The notes under the pieces are model-generated. The model did no database searches. It was not told where the DNA came from and saw nothing but the letters and a program-made list of their open reading frames with translations. From Candidatus Altarchaeum sp. CG2_30_32_3053 (lineage in GTDB: Archaea; Altiarchaeota; Altiarchaeia; Altiarchaeales; Altiarchaeaceae): a stretch of DNA of 12,613 bases. The stretch lies in NCBI GenBank assembly GCA_001873845.1, contig MNZY01000038.1:1-12613 (forward strand), written 5' to 3'. Shown here one piece after another: positions 1 to 6,467 of this stretch (its first letter is position 1; every line of letters starts with the position of its first letter). The translations under genes and the position numbers were made by a program.

Positions 1-30
1 ATTATTTATTTTGAACATCAATATTACATA

Positions 31-175
31 TTATGATTTAAAGAATAAATATATGGATAAAAACAATATTATCAAAAGATGTCAAAATGGCTATATTATG
101 ATTTGAAGAGTAAATATATGAAGAGTAAATATATGGATAAAAACAATATTATCAAAAGATGTCAAAATGGCTATA
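31..175. repeat. 65-bp imperfect direct repeat, two copies
   Basis: A unit of about 65 bp occurs at 31-95 and again at 96-175. The second copy carries an extra 15 bp because AAGAGTAAATATATG is itself duplicated in tandem (106-120 and 121-135). The shared 55-bp block (41-95 and 121-175) differs at one base (position 45 versus 125). The block is AT-rich with no credible ORF. It lies downstream of the minus-strand gene ending at 255. This looks like recent slippage or unequal exchange; no function can be assigned. Confidence 0.85.
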
Positions 176-250
176 ATCCTTTTATTTATTTTTTATTAGT
201 AATCCTTTTATTTATTTTTTATTAGTAATCCTTTTATTTATTTTTTAATA
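175..250. repeat. 26-bp tandem repeat, about 2.9 copies
   Basis: The unit AATCCTTTTATTTATTTTTT followed by ATTAGT repeats with a 26-bp period starting at 175, 201 and 227; the third copy is truncated. Read on the minus strand it is an A-rich tract directly after the stop codon of the gene ending at 255. Read on the plus strand it has several T-runs. A role in termination is possible but not shown. Confidence 0.85.
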
Positions 251-254
251 CTGT

Positions 255-710
255 TTACTTTTGCATTCCATAGGATGTATTTGTATTATTTTTTAAAAAT
301 GCAAAATCAATTGAAATTTCATTAGATGTAATTTTAGCAATGTATGCTTTGGATTGTTCATAACGAGTTTGTTTTTCACCGTCACAATAACATTCTCCGA
401 ATACGGCTATTTTTTTCTTTTTAGTAACTATCTTGTGTGAGAACTCCTTATTTGCATACCTTTGAAGTGTAAATTTTTCACCCATTCTTTGTATTGTTTT
501 ATTATCAAAAAAAATTATATATTCGCATCTTAAATTTTCCTCAACATTTTGAGTAACCAAGGTATTAATATTTATCTCTGATTCCTCGGAAAAAAATGTT
601 GAAAAAAGTAGGAGTAGTATAAGTACCGTAATGGACCCGTATAAAAAATACAAAAATATACTTGGTTTTTTTTGCTGTGGCCGTGGTTCTTCGTCATCAT
701 CACCATTCAT
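255..710 (-). CDS. Hypothetical single-pass membrane-anchored protein (151 aa)
   Basis: I do not recognise this protein. Residues 1-16 are acidic then basic (MNGDDDEEPRPQQKK) and are followed by one strongly hydrophobic segment at about 17-40. A soluble domain of about 110 residues follows, with mixed charge and three cysteines (C62, C107, C109), the last two as CYC. The topology suggests a short cytoplasmic tail and a C-terminal domain, probably outside the cell; the basic residues beside the membrane segment fit an N-in orientation. The ATG at 710 is preceded by a minus-strand TATA-like box centred about 23 nt upstream and no Shine-Dalgarno motif, which favours a leaderless message. It lies 55 bp downstream of the uL14 gene on the same strand but may have its own promoter. 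No homology-based function is offered. Confidence 0.7.
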   Translation of the reverse strand: MNGDDDEEPRPQQKKPSIFLYFLYGSITVLILLLLFSTFFSEESEININTLVTQNVEENLRCEYIIFFDNKTIQRMGEKFTLQRYANKEFSHKIVTKKKKIAVFGECYCDGEKQTRYEQSKAYIAKITSNEISIDFAFLKNNTNTSYGMQK

Positions 711-729
711 TTCACAAATATTAATGAAT

Positions 730-737
730 TATAAATT
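730..737 (-). promoter_or_regulatory. Probable TATA box of the 255-710 gene
   Basis: The minus strand reads TTTATAAT here, centred about 23 nt before the ATG at 710. That is the expected distance from TATA box to transcription start in archaea, so the mRNA would begin at or next to the start codon. The region is AT-rich, so chance matches are likely. Confidence 0.4.
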
Positions 738-765
738 AAATTAAAAAATAAATTTAAAAGAAAAA

Positions 766-1206
766 TTACATGAGTCCTTTTGCTATGGATGCGATTTTAT
801 CCCATCTAGCACCCACCTCTTTGGCGACAACGCCTCTGATTTCAGTTCCCTTTGGTGTTCCGTCGTCATTTATAATTGCTGCTGCATTGTCTTCAAACAT
901 GACTCTTATGCCATCAGGCCGTCTGAATGCCATCTTTTGTCTGACTACAACTGCCTTAACAACCTGTTTTCTTATTTTCTCATCACCACTGATTACGCTG
1001 CATATTACTATATCACCGATTCCCGCTGACGGTTTTCTTCTTCTGACCCCTTTGTATGTTTTAACCCCGATGACTCTTAATTCACGTGCTCCGCTGTTAT
1101 CTGTGCAATTCAAAATTGTCTCATTTATAATTCCCTGTGTTATGTGTGCAGGAATTGCTTTTCCCAAAGGTAAATTTTTACGGGCTGCTACTAGTGGTTG
1201 TGCCAT
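766..1206 (-). CDS. rpl14: Large-subunit ribosomal protein uL14 (archaeal)
   Basis: This is archaeal L14, which sits at the subunit interface and contacts the 23S sarcin-ricin region and 16S helix 14. The conserved core runs from about residue 31 to the end: TDNSGAREL (35-43), KTYKGVRRRKPSAGIGDIV (49-67), FRRPDG (94-99), FEDNA (104-108) and GTEIRGVVAKEV (120-131). At 146 residues it is slightly longer than the usual 132 or so; the extra length is an N-terminal extension (MAQPLVAARKNLPLGKAIP). The ATG at 1206 has no convincing Shine-Dalgarno motif; an AT-rich TATA-like stretch lies at about 1230-1250. Its neighbours are not ribosomal genes, whereas L14 normally sits between rps17 and rpl24 in the spc-type operon, so the gene has been relocated. 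The long plus-strand ORF opposite it (770-1216) is its antisense shadow. Confidence 0.95.
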   Translation of the reverse strand: MAQPLVAARKNLPLGKAIPAHITQGIINETILNCTDNSGARELRVIGVKTYKGVRRRKPSAGIGDIVICSVISGDEKIRKQVVKAVVVRQKMAFRRPDGIRVMFEDNAAAIINDDGTPKGTEIRGVVAKEVGARWDKIASIAKGLM

Positions 1207-1274
1207 TTTATATTAAATTTGACCTGATAAATAAATTTAGTAATTATAAACATAATAATTATGCTTCTGGTATA

Positions 1275-1949
1275 TTAAATAAATTTCTTAAAAAATTTTT
1301 TTGCATTTTCATTTGCCTGCCAGACTTCATCTTCGCTCAATCCGGCATTCAAACCCACATTATTTGCTGTTTCATAATCAATAAGCTCGTCTGCGGAGTG
1401 GGCATCTGTATTTATCACCATTTCTAGATTAAATTTCTTACAGATTTTCGCAATTTCCGGATTTTCCGATCTGTGTATTTCTCTTGCGGTAATTTCAATA
1501 AAAATTTTATTTTGTTTTGCTCTTAATGCATCTTCTTCACTCAAATGCCCGGGATGTGCTAGAATATCAACATATTCACAATTCAGCGCTGCTGTATTTG
1601 TTCCAGCAGGAACCTTATCGCCGCCTGTTTCACCGTGAACCAAAACAATAAAACCGTGTTTTTTTGCAGCCATTGCCATTTCAGGTATCTTTCTGGGATT
1701 TACCCTTGTTATTTCTATTCCGAATACAACTTCATCAAAAATTTTACTAAATTTATCTCTCCGCTTTAAAAAACTATCAAGTGAAGAAATATTGCTGTAT
1801 AAAATTTTGTTAATGCCGAATTCATCGCCGATGAAATGGTCAGTTATTGCGATTGCTGAATTTAATTCGTATGCCTTATTAACCATTTCTTCTATGCTTG
1901 TTTTTCCGTCGCTAAAATTTGTGTGTGAGTGTAATTCGTATCGTTTCAT
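1275..1949 (-). CDS. PHP-domain metal-dependent hydrolase, histidinol-phosphatase-like (224 aa)
   Basis: The protein is a complete PHP (polymerase and histidinol phosphatase) domain, a distorted TIM barrel that binds two or three metal ions. The metal ligands are all visible in order: H7 and H9 in ELHSHTNFSDG, D14, H38 in ITDHF, E79 in GIEI, H105 in VHGE, H132 in LAHPG, and D182 and H184 in NTDAHS. The length of 224 residues matches small stand-alone archaeal PHP phosphoesterases annotated as histidinol-phosphatase-like. The substrate cannot be read from the sequence: a histidinol-phosphatase role is one option, other phosphoesters or nucleotides are others, and no his genes are nearby. The ATG at 1949 directly precedes the motif-bearing N terminus. 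The gene begins 11 bp after the truncated restriction-endonuclease remnant on the same strand. Confidence 0.9.
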   Translation of the reverse strand: MKRYELHSHTNFSDGKTSIEEMVNKAYELNSAIAITDHFIGDEFGINKILYSNISSLDSFLKRRDKFSKIFDEVVFGIEITRVNPRKIPEMAMAAKKHGFIVLVHGETGGDKVPAGTNTAALNCEYVDILAHPGHLSEEDALRAKQNKIFIEITAREIHRSENPEIAKICKKFNLEMVINTDAHSADELIDYETANNVGLNAGLSEDEVWQANENAKKFFKKFI

Positions 1950-1960
1950 TGAAATTTATT

Positions 1961-2708
1961 TTAGACATTTTTTATTGATAACGCCTTAAAGGGGCAACTA
2001 TTTATATATCTTCTGTTTATGTCAATGAATTTTCCTGTGTCAAGGTCATCGTTATATTTCACTTCAATATAATAATAAATTCCGCTTCTCTTATCTTTAA
2101 ACAAAACATCTACATCGTGCTTGGCGATAATTAAATTTTTAGCTGATTGTTGGTTTGCAACAATATTTTTCAATAATTGTTCAAATTTTTCGTCGAGTTT
2201 GTTATCGTTATTATTTTGTCTGTCGGAAATAAAAAGGTCAATCAGTGAGTCGGTTTCCTCTGCCAAAGGAAGCAAAATATTTTTCCGGCCTGATATTTCA
2301 TCAACAATTTCAAAAGATTTTTCTTCCTTAATTATTTTATATATCCCATCTTTCCCACCATCAAAAAATTTACGGGTAATTTTAAAAATTTACAAAATTA
2401 ATTATGCTTAACAACAAAAATACGCTCACTTCGTTCGTATCTTTTTAAATCTTTGGGATTTAAAAATTACGCCCAAACTTTTACGCTGGGGTGGGAAACT
2501 CAGGATGTATTAAGACCTCTATAAAATTTCCGAATTGAATGTTTAGTGATTGTATTAATCCTCCAAAAATTCTATATCTAATTGGTACAAAATGCGTTTT
2601 GACTTCGTGCTTGCCGATTATTTTTTCAATTTTGGTGTCCGCTGTTGTATTGTTTATCAGATTCAATACTGATTCTTTAATAAGTTTTTTGATTTTGTTG
2701 TTTTTCAT
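1961..2708 (-). pseudogene. HinfI-like type II restriction endonuclease, disrupted and truncated
   Basis: Two pieces in different frames resemble R.HinfI, a PD-(D/E)XK enzyme of about 262 residues cutting GANTC. The N-terminal piece (2708 to about 2515) has PIRYRIFGGLIQSLNIQFGNFIE, then runs into foreign sequence and stops at 2481. The C-terminal piece is open from about 2389 to 1961 and reads SFEIVDEISGRKN, then HDVDVLFKDK and YYYIEVKYNDDLDTGKFIDINRRY. The catalytic Asp (codon near 2109) and the EVK pair (near 2063) are intact. An inverted-repeat element at 2351-2498 separates the pieces. The end is also missing: after INRRYI the frame leaves the family pattern and stops, so roughly 60 C-terminal residues are gone, and a PHP gene begins 11 bp later. 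The gene follows its methyltransferase by 27 bp, the usual pairing. The 104-residue ORF starting at TTG 2275 is only part of this remnant. The specificity is inferred from remembered family sequences. Confidence 0.8.
2351..2498. mobile_element. Short inverted-repeat (MITE-like) element inside the restriction gene
   Basis: The segment starts TTTCCCACC and ends GGTGGGAAA, a perfect 9-bp terminal inverted repeat. The similarity continues inward: the left arm has ACGGGTAATTTTAAAA and the right arm TTTAAAAATTACGCCC. Near the right arm is a perfect 10-bp hairpin (2442-2451 with 2457-2466, TTTTTAAATC and its complement). The element encodes no transposase and is about 148 bp, as expected for a non-autonomous element. 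It falls between the two homologous halves of the restriction endonuclease. No clear target-site duplication is visible, so the exact ends are uncertain. A core motif inside it recurs near 6477-6513. Confidence 0.6.
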
Positions 2709-2735
2709 ATTTTTTTGATTATATTATTTTCTATA

Positions 2736-3559
2736 TTATTGAATTCCTGTTAATTGAGTTTGAAAATTTTTAAACCTTTTTAATGCCCAGTCAACATAAT
2801 TTTCGTCTTTTTCAATCATTGTAAAATTTCGTCCATGTTTATAAGCAGCAACGCCTGTTGTGCAGGTTCCACCAAACGGATCAAGGATTAAATCACCTTT
2901 TTTGTAGAAGCAAGCACTATTCTTTCAAGCAAGATAAGTGGTTTTTGAGTAGAATGAATCTTAACGCCTTTTTCATCTTTTAGTCGCTCTGTGCCATTAC
3001 AAATTGCAAAATACCAATCATTTCTCATTTGTTTGCCATGATTATACTTTTTCATTTCCTCATAATTAAAAGTATAATTTTTTACTTTTTTATTTTTAAC
3101 AGCCCAAATTAATGTTTCTGTAGCATTAGTAAATCTTACGCCTTTAAAATTTGGCATTGGATTTGACTTTATCCAGTGAACATCATTTAAAATCCAAAAA
3201 CCCAAATCCTGCATAATATTCCCTACACGGAAAATATTATGATAAGAACCAATAACTCAAATTGTTCCGTTTTCTTTCAAAACTCTTTTTGCTTCTTTTA
3301 ACCACGCTTCTGAAAATTTGTTATAATCTTCAAATCCACCAAATTGATCCCATTCATCATCAACACCATCTACTTTTGTGTTGTTTGGCCAGTATAACTC
3401 ATTTTGTAATTGCATATTATAAGGCGGGTCGGCAAAAATCATATCAAAAGTATTATCTTTAATTTTTTTCATTACTTCTAAACAATCACCGACGATAATT
3501 TTGTTGATTATTTGTGATTCGTCATTGAAAGCCATAATTTTTTTGATTTCAGTATTCAT
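2736..3559 (-). pseudogene. M.HinfI/CcrM-like adenine-N6 DNA methyltransferase, broken by a TGA and a frameshift
   Basis: Three segments together give a beta-class adenine methyltransferase close to CcrM and M.HinfI (GANTC). Visible family features are IIVGDCLEVM, the catalytic DPPYN with LYWPNNTKVDGVDDEWDQF, GSYHNIFRVG, QDLGFWILND, KSNPMPNFKGVRF, HSTQKP and the SAM motif DPFGGTCTTG. Two lesions are clear. At 3257-3259 a TGA replaces the conserved Trp of the GTIWVIGSYHN motif. At about 2897-2903 an A-run has six A where seven are needed, so the frame stops at 2888 instead of entering GDLILDPFGG. The restored frame ends with TAA at 2736. The SAM motif has Cys where the second Gly of G-x-G is usual. 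The CcrM C-terminal region (about 75 residues) is absent. ATG codons at 3559 and 3535 are possible starts; a TATA-like box at about 3563-3570 lies near 30 nt before 3535. A TTG at 3586 is less likely. Confidence 0.85.
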
Positions 3560-3608
3560 AATAATATATTGACAAACTAAATTCAACTATTTTTTTTTAA
3601 ATAAATTT

Positions 3609-5120
3609 TTAAATTTTTCTGTTTTTTACGAGTTTTGAAATATTCTCTGCGGTTATTATCCCAACAACTTTTTTTTCAACAACAACCAGGAGTGCAGATA
3701 TATTATGTTCATCTAACCGTTTTGCCACATCCTCTATATTTTCATCAGGGCTCGCAACAATAACATTTGTTGTCATTATATCTGTTAAATTTTCTGTTTT
3801 TAATCCATACGCTTTTGTAATGTCCCACGATGTAACAATTCCAACCAGCAGGCCTTTTTTTAATATGGCGATGTGATTGACATTCTTTTCAATCATGATC
3901 CTTGAAATATGTGAAATTTCTGAATCCAAATCCGCGACTATCGCCTCTGTCATAACATCCTTAACTTTAATCTCTTTTGTTATTTCTTTCATCGGTTTAA
4001 ATTTACTTTTCGGGAGTTCGGCAACTGCTTGTGTCAGCAAAAAGTCCTTTCTTAAAATTAAATTTTTAAGTTCGGATGCTATTTCACTTGCCTTTTTGTA
4101 GCTTGATAAAGATGATACAGGGACTTCTTCATCATTTATAGTAATCTTTCCGCTTCTCAGTTCAGCGTAAGAAATTTTTCTTATTAATGGCTTGCTTCTG
4201 CGAGGAACTGCATAGTCAATAACATTTGCAAAAATCTGGGCATCACTTATAGAGCAAAATCTGGCAAGACTTTCGTTGAGAATAGGTATAGGGATTCCGA
4301 TTCCGACATACAGAGTTGTTCCGTATTTATGAACATAACATCCCTTTAGAAATTTACTGTTCATTTGTTTTAAGTCGCCTTTTACCATCAGTGTTGCTGC
4401 CGGTTTTACCGGAACATCGTTAATTCGCTCAACTTCGGTATTGTGCTGTGTTCCCTCTCCGATCACATAGCCGGTTCCCCCCCCTAAAAAAATTCTCGTT
4501 CCGATTCCAATTGTTTCTAAATATGGGTCATTGATTAAAGGACTTAACTGCCCTGCCGAGGAAAATGTTACATTTCCGAAATTAGGCAAAAGTGTTCCCA
4601 TATAGGTGTATAATGTTTTATCAGATGAATTTACTGCTACATTATAATTCTGGTAAGCGTTTCTCGGATTGCATAATATTGCCTGATTTAAATCATCAAT
4701 TGTTATTTTTGTTTCTATACTTGTTTTTGGATAACAGTCGGTCTTATCACCTTCGGCAGTCAGATAAATTTCTTTCCTGTTTATTAAATCTTCAATTACA
4801 TGTCCGCCTCCATAACATTTATTCTTTCTTGAGCACGCTGCTGCCCCGATATAAACATCAGCTGCTGCAATATATCCATAAGCATCAACATCGTTAAGAA
4901 ATACATTTTTTGATAATTTCATCGGAGGGTCGCTGTGCCCGAAATTTAAAAATGCGCCCGAACTGCACATTTTCCCCATAGTTCCTGTTGTAACTACATC
5001 TACTTCTCTGGCTGCCTTCTCAACGCCATTTTCTTTGACAATGTCAATCATGTTTTCTGCAGTCACAACTACGACATCTCCGTTCTTTATTTTTTCATTT
5101 ATTTCTGCGATTGTTTTCAT
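3609..5120 (-). CDS. Homocysteine-biosynthesis protein (DUF39/HcyBio) with C-terminal CBS pair (503 aa)
   Basis: Residues 1 to about 370 are the DUF39/HcyBio domain (COG1900). In Methanosarcina acetivorans the homologue MA1821 acts with a ferredoxin-like partner to make homocysteine from aspartate semialdehyde and a sulfur donor. Family signatures are CSSGAFLNFGHSDPPMKL (C52), YGGGHVIEDL (about 103-112), TDCYP (C129) and CNPRNAYQNYNVAVN. C52 and C129 fit the two conserved cysteines proposed to carry persulfide in MA1821 (Cys54 and Cys131, from memory). Residues about 386-440 and 446-500 form two CBS motifs (VKDVMTEAIVADL and LTDIMTTNVIVASP), which often bind adenosyl ligands, so sensing of ATP, AMP or SAM is plausible. 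I chose the ATG at 5120 because MKTIAEINEKI matches the family start and a TATA box lies about 30 nt before it; the frame stays open to 5246, but that would add 42 non-conserved hydrophobic residues. The 4Fe-4S/NIL partner is not in the window. Confidence 0.9.
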   Translation of the reverse strand: MKTIAEINEKIKNGDVVVVTAENMIDIVKENGVEKAAREVDVVTTGTMGKMCSSGAFLNFGHSDPPMKLSKNVFLNDVDAYGYIAAADVYIGAAACSRKNKCYGGGHVIEDLINRKEIYLTAEGDKTDCYPKTSIETKITIDDLNQAILCNPRNAYQNYNVAVNSSDKTLYTYMGTLLPNFGNVTFSSAGQLSPLINDPYLETIGIGTRIFLGGGTGYVIGEGTQHNTEVERINDVPVKPAATLMVKGDLKQMNSKFLKGCYVHKYGTTLYVGIGIPIPILNESLARFCSISDAQIFANVIDYAVPRRSKPLIRKISYAELRSGKITINDEEVPVSSLSSYKKASEIASELKNLILRKDFLLTQAVAELPKSKFKPMKEITKEIKVKDVMTEAIVADLDSEISHISRIMIEKNVNHIAILKKGLLVGIVTSWDITKAYGLKTENLTDIMTTNVIVASPDENIEDVAKRLDEHNISALLVVVEKKVVGIITAENISKLVKNRKI

Positions 5121-5145
5121 TTTAATTTCAGATGAGTTATCTAAA

Positions 5146-5153
5146 TTTATAAA
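5146..5153 (-). promoter_or_regulatory. Probable TATA box of the homocysteine-biosynthesis gene
   Basis: The minus strand reads TTTATAAA, centred about 30 nt before the ATG at 5120. No purine-rich Shine-Dalgarno motif lies before that ATG. Together this suggests a leaderless or near-leaderless transcript and supports the shorter start. Confidence 0.5.
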
Positions 5154-5355
5154 AATAAAAGTAAATAAGTAATAAAAATTACATAACAAAAAAGTAATTA
5201 ATTGTATTGATGCTGTTGAAAAACATATGAGTTTAAAGGTTAACACGAGTACTGCTTAAAGGTAAATTTTGGACTTTTTCAACGCTCTATATTCGCTCTT
5301 ATACTTATTTTTATTGATTAAAATAACTTATAACTTTTTCAATTAATATTTGAAC

Positions 5356-5363
5356 ATATAAAA
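5356..5363 (+). promoter_or_regulatory. Probable TATA box of fen1
   Basis: ATATAAAA lies about 38 nt before the fen1 ATG at 5398. Transcription would start near 5385, giving a leader of about 10 nt with no Shine-Dalgarno motif. The gap 5121-5397 between the two divergent genes is AT-rich and contains nothing else that I can identify. Confidence 0.45.
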
Positions 5364-5397
5364 TATTTTCTGTTTAAAAATAAATTTTGTTCGTAAA

Positions 5398-6366
5398 ATG
5401 GGTGTTGATTTAAGAGATATTGTTAAACCAAATATAATACAAATTTCGGAATTGTGGAATAAAGTGATAGCAATTGATGCGTTTAATGCAATCTATCAGT
5501 TCCTGTCTATCATCAGGCAAAGTGATGGGACATCTTTAAAGGACTCTCACGGCAATATAACTTCACATTTATCCGGGCTTTTTTACAGAACAATAAAGCA
5601 GATGAAATTTGGGATAAAACCGGTATATATATTTGACGGAAAGCCAATTGAGTTAAAATTTAAAACATTAGAGAAAAGAAGCAATGTGAAGGAAGCAGCA
5701 AAAAATAAATGGAATGAAGCGATAAAGGAAGGCAATCTGGAAGATGCGAGAAAATTTGCAAAAAGAACATCAACACTAACCATCGAGATGGTCGCCGAGT
5801 CAAAAAATTTACTGACTGCGATGGGGATTCCCTGCGTTCAGGCGATTAATGAAGGAGAAGCACTATGTGCACATATCTGTAAAAAAGGAGATGCTTATGC
5901 TGCCGCAACGCAGGATTATGATGCATTACTATTTGGTGCTCCCATAGTTGTCAGAAATTTAACATTTACTGAGGACAAGGAATTAGAGATGCTAAATTTA
6001 GCAGATGTACTTAAAAATTTAGGGATTAGCAGGGAGCAACTGATAGACATTGGAATTCTGGTCGGGACAGATTTTAATGACGGAGTTAAAGGAATTGGAC
6101 CGAAAACAGCACTTAAAATGGTGAAAAGCGGAAAATTTCCAGCAGAGAAATTTAACTTTGATATTGATGAAATAAGAAAAATTTTTACAAATCCGGATGT
6201 CTCTGATGAATACTATATTGAATTTACCAAATATGATCAGGATGAAATTTTTAAAATTTTGTGCGACGAACATGACTTTTCGCGGGAAAGGGTGAAGAAC
6301 GGAATGGACGAATTAAAACATGCAAAAGAAGAATCAATGCAAAAGGGGTTAAGTGCGTGGTTTTAG
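5398..6366 (+). CDS. fen: Flap endonuclease 1 (FEN-1), 322 aa
   Basis: This structure-specific nuclease removes 5' flaps during Okazaki-fragment maturation and long-patch base-excision repair. The N domain starts MGVDLRDIV, as in the family, with metal ligands D27 (AIDAFNA) and D80 (FDGKP). The clamp region spans about 84-130. The I domain has NEGEA (E152, E154), TQDYDALLFG (D173, D175) and GTDFND (D225), followed by the helix-hairpin-helix GVKGIGPKTAL (229-239). The C-terminal CDEHDFSRERV motif is present. The last eight residues, QKGLSAWF (315-322), are a canonical PCNA-interacting box (Q-x-x-L-x-x-W-F). The length is slightly short of the usual 340 or so, but all catalytic acidic residues are kept. 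It is monocistronic here, divergent from the homocysteine gene and convergent with the rRNA operon. Its last codons and TAG stop are part of a 13-bp tandem duplication. Confidence 0.97.
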   Translation: MGVDLRDIVKPNIIQISELWNKVIAIDAFNAIYQFLSIIRQSDGTSLKDSHGNITSHLSGLFYRTIKQMKFGIKPVYIFDGKPIELKFKTLEKRSNVKEAAKNKWNEAIKEGNLEDARKFAKRTSTLTIEMVAESKNLLTAMGIPCVQAINEGEALCAHICKKGDAYAAATQDYDALLFGAPIVVRNLTFTEDKELEMLNLADVLKNLGISREQLIDIGILVGTDFNDGVKGIGPKTALKMVKSGKFPAEKFNFDIDEIRKIFTNPDVSDEYYIEFTKYDQDEIFKILCDEHDFSRERVKNGMDELKHAKEESMQKGLSAWF

Positions 6367-6382
6367 TGCGTGGTTTTAGTGC
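6352..6382 (+). repeat. 13-bp tandem duplication over the fen1 stop codon
   Basis: AGTGCGTGGTTTT occurs at 6352-6364 and 6365-6377, with a partial third copy AGTGC. The first copy encodes SAWF plus the first base of the stop codon; the second lies just after it. The PCNA box in the protein is not changed. Confidence 0.9.
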
Positions 6383-6425
6383 AGAATTAAATTTAATTTA
6401 AATTTTTGGTAAATATTCAGCCACC

Positions 6426-6467
6426 CAAAAAATTACATGTAAATTTTTTGATTTTTTTTGTATTTTT
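6426..6467 (+). terminator. Probable fen1 terminator: hairpin plus T-runs
   Basis: A near-palindrome AAAAAATTACATGTAAATTTTTT is followed by an eight-T run and further T-rich sequence, about 60 bp after the fen1 stop. Archaeal RNA polymerase terminates at U-tracts, so this is a good candidate. It also separates fen1 from the convergent rRNA operon. Confidence 0.55.

Noticed and set aside
770..1216. 148-aa plus-strand ORF opposite uL14
   Set aside because: It is the antisense of a clearly conserved ribosomal protein; its composition is that of a reverse-frame shadow.
1961..2275. Stand-alone 104-aa protein starting at TTG 2275
   Set aside because: The same frame is open upstream to about 2389 with family-like sequence, so this is part of the broken nuclease and not an independent small gene.
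2428..2445. ACGAACGAAGTGAGCG-type motif as a specific regulatory site
   Set aside because: Similar words are common in many microbial genomes; here it is better explained as part of the inverted-repeat element.
2736..3559. UGA-to-Trp recoding or programmed frameshifting of an intact methyltransferase
   Set aside because: Two separate events would be needed, other genes use TGG for Trp without in-frame TGA, and the partner nuclease is also destroyed; decay is simpler. Kept only as a testable alternative.
5121..5246. Upstream extension of the homocysteine-biosynthesis protein that looks like a signal peptide or membrane helix
   Set aside because: The family starts at MKTIAEINEKI, the extension is an AT-rich hydrophobic read-through of the promoter region, and a TATA box lies inside it.
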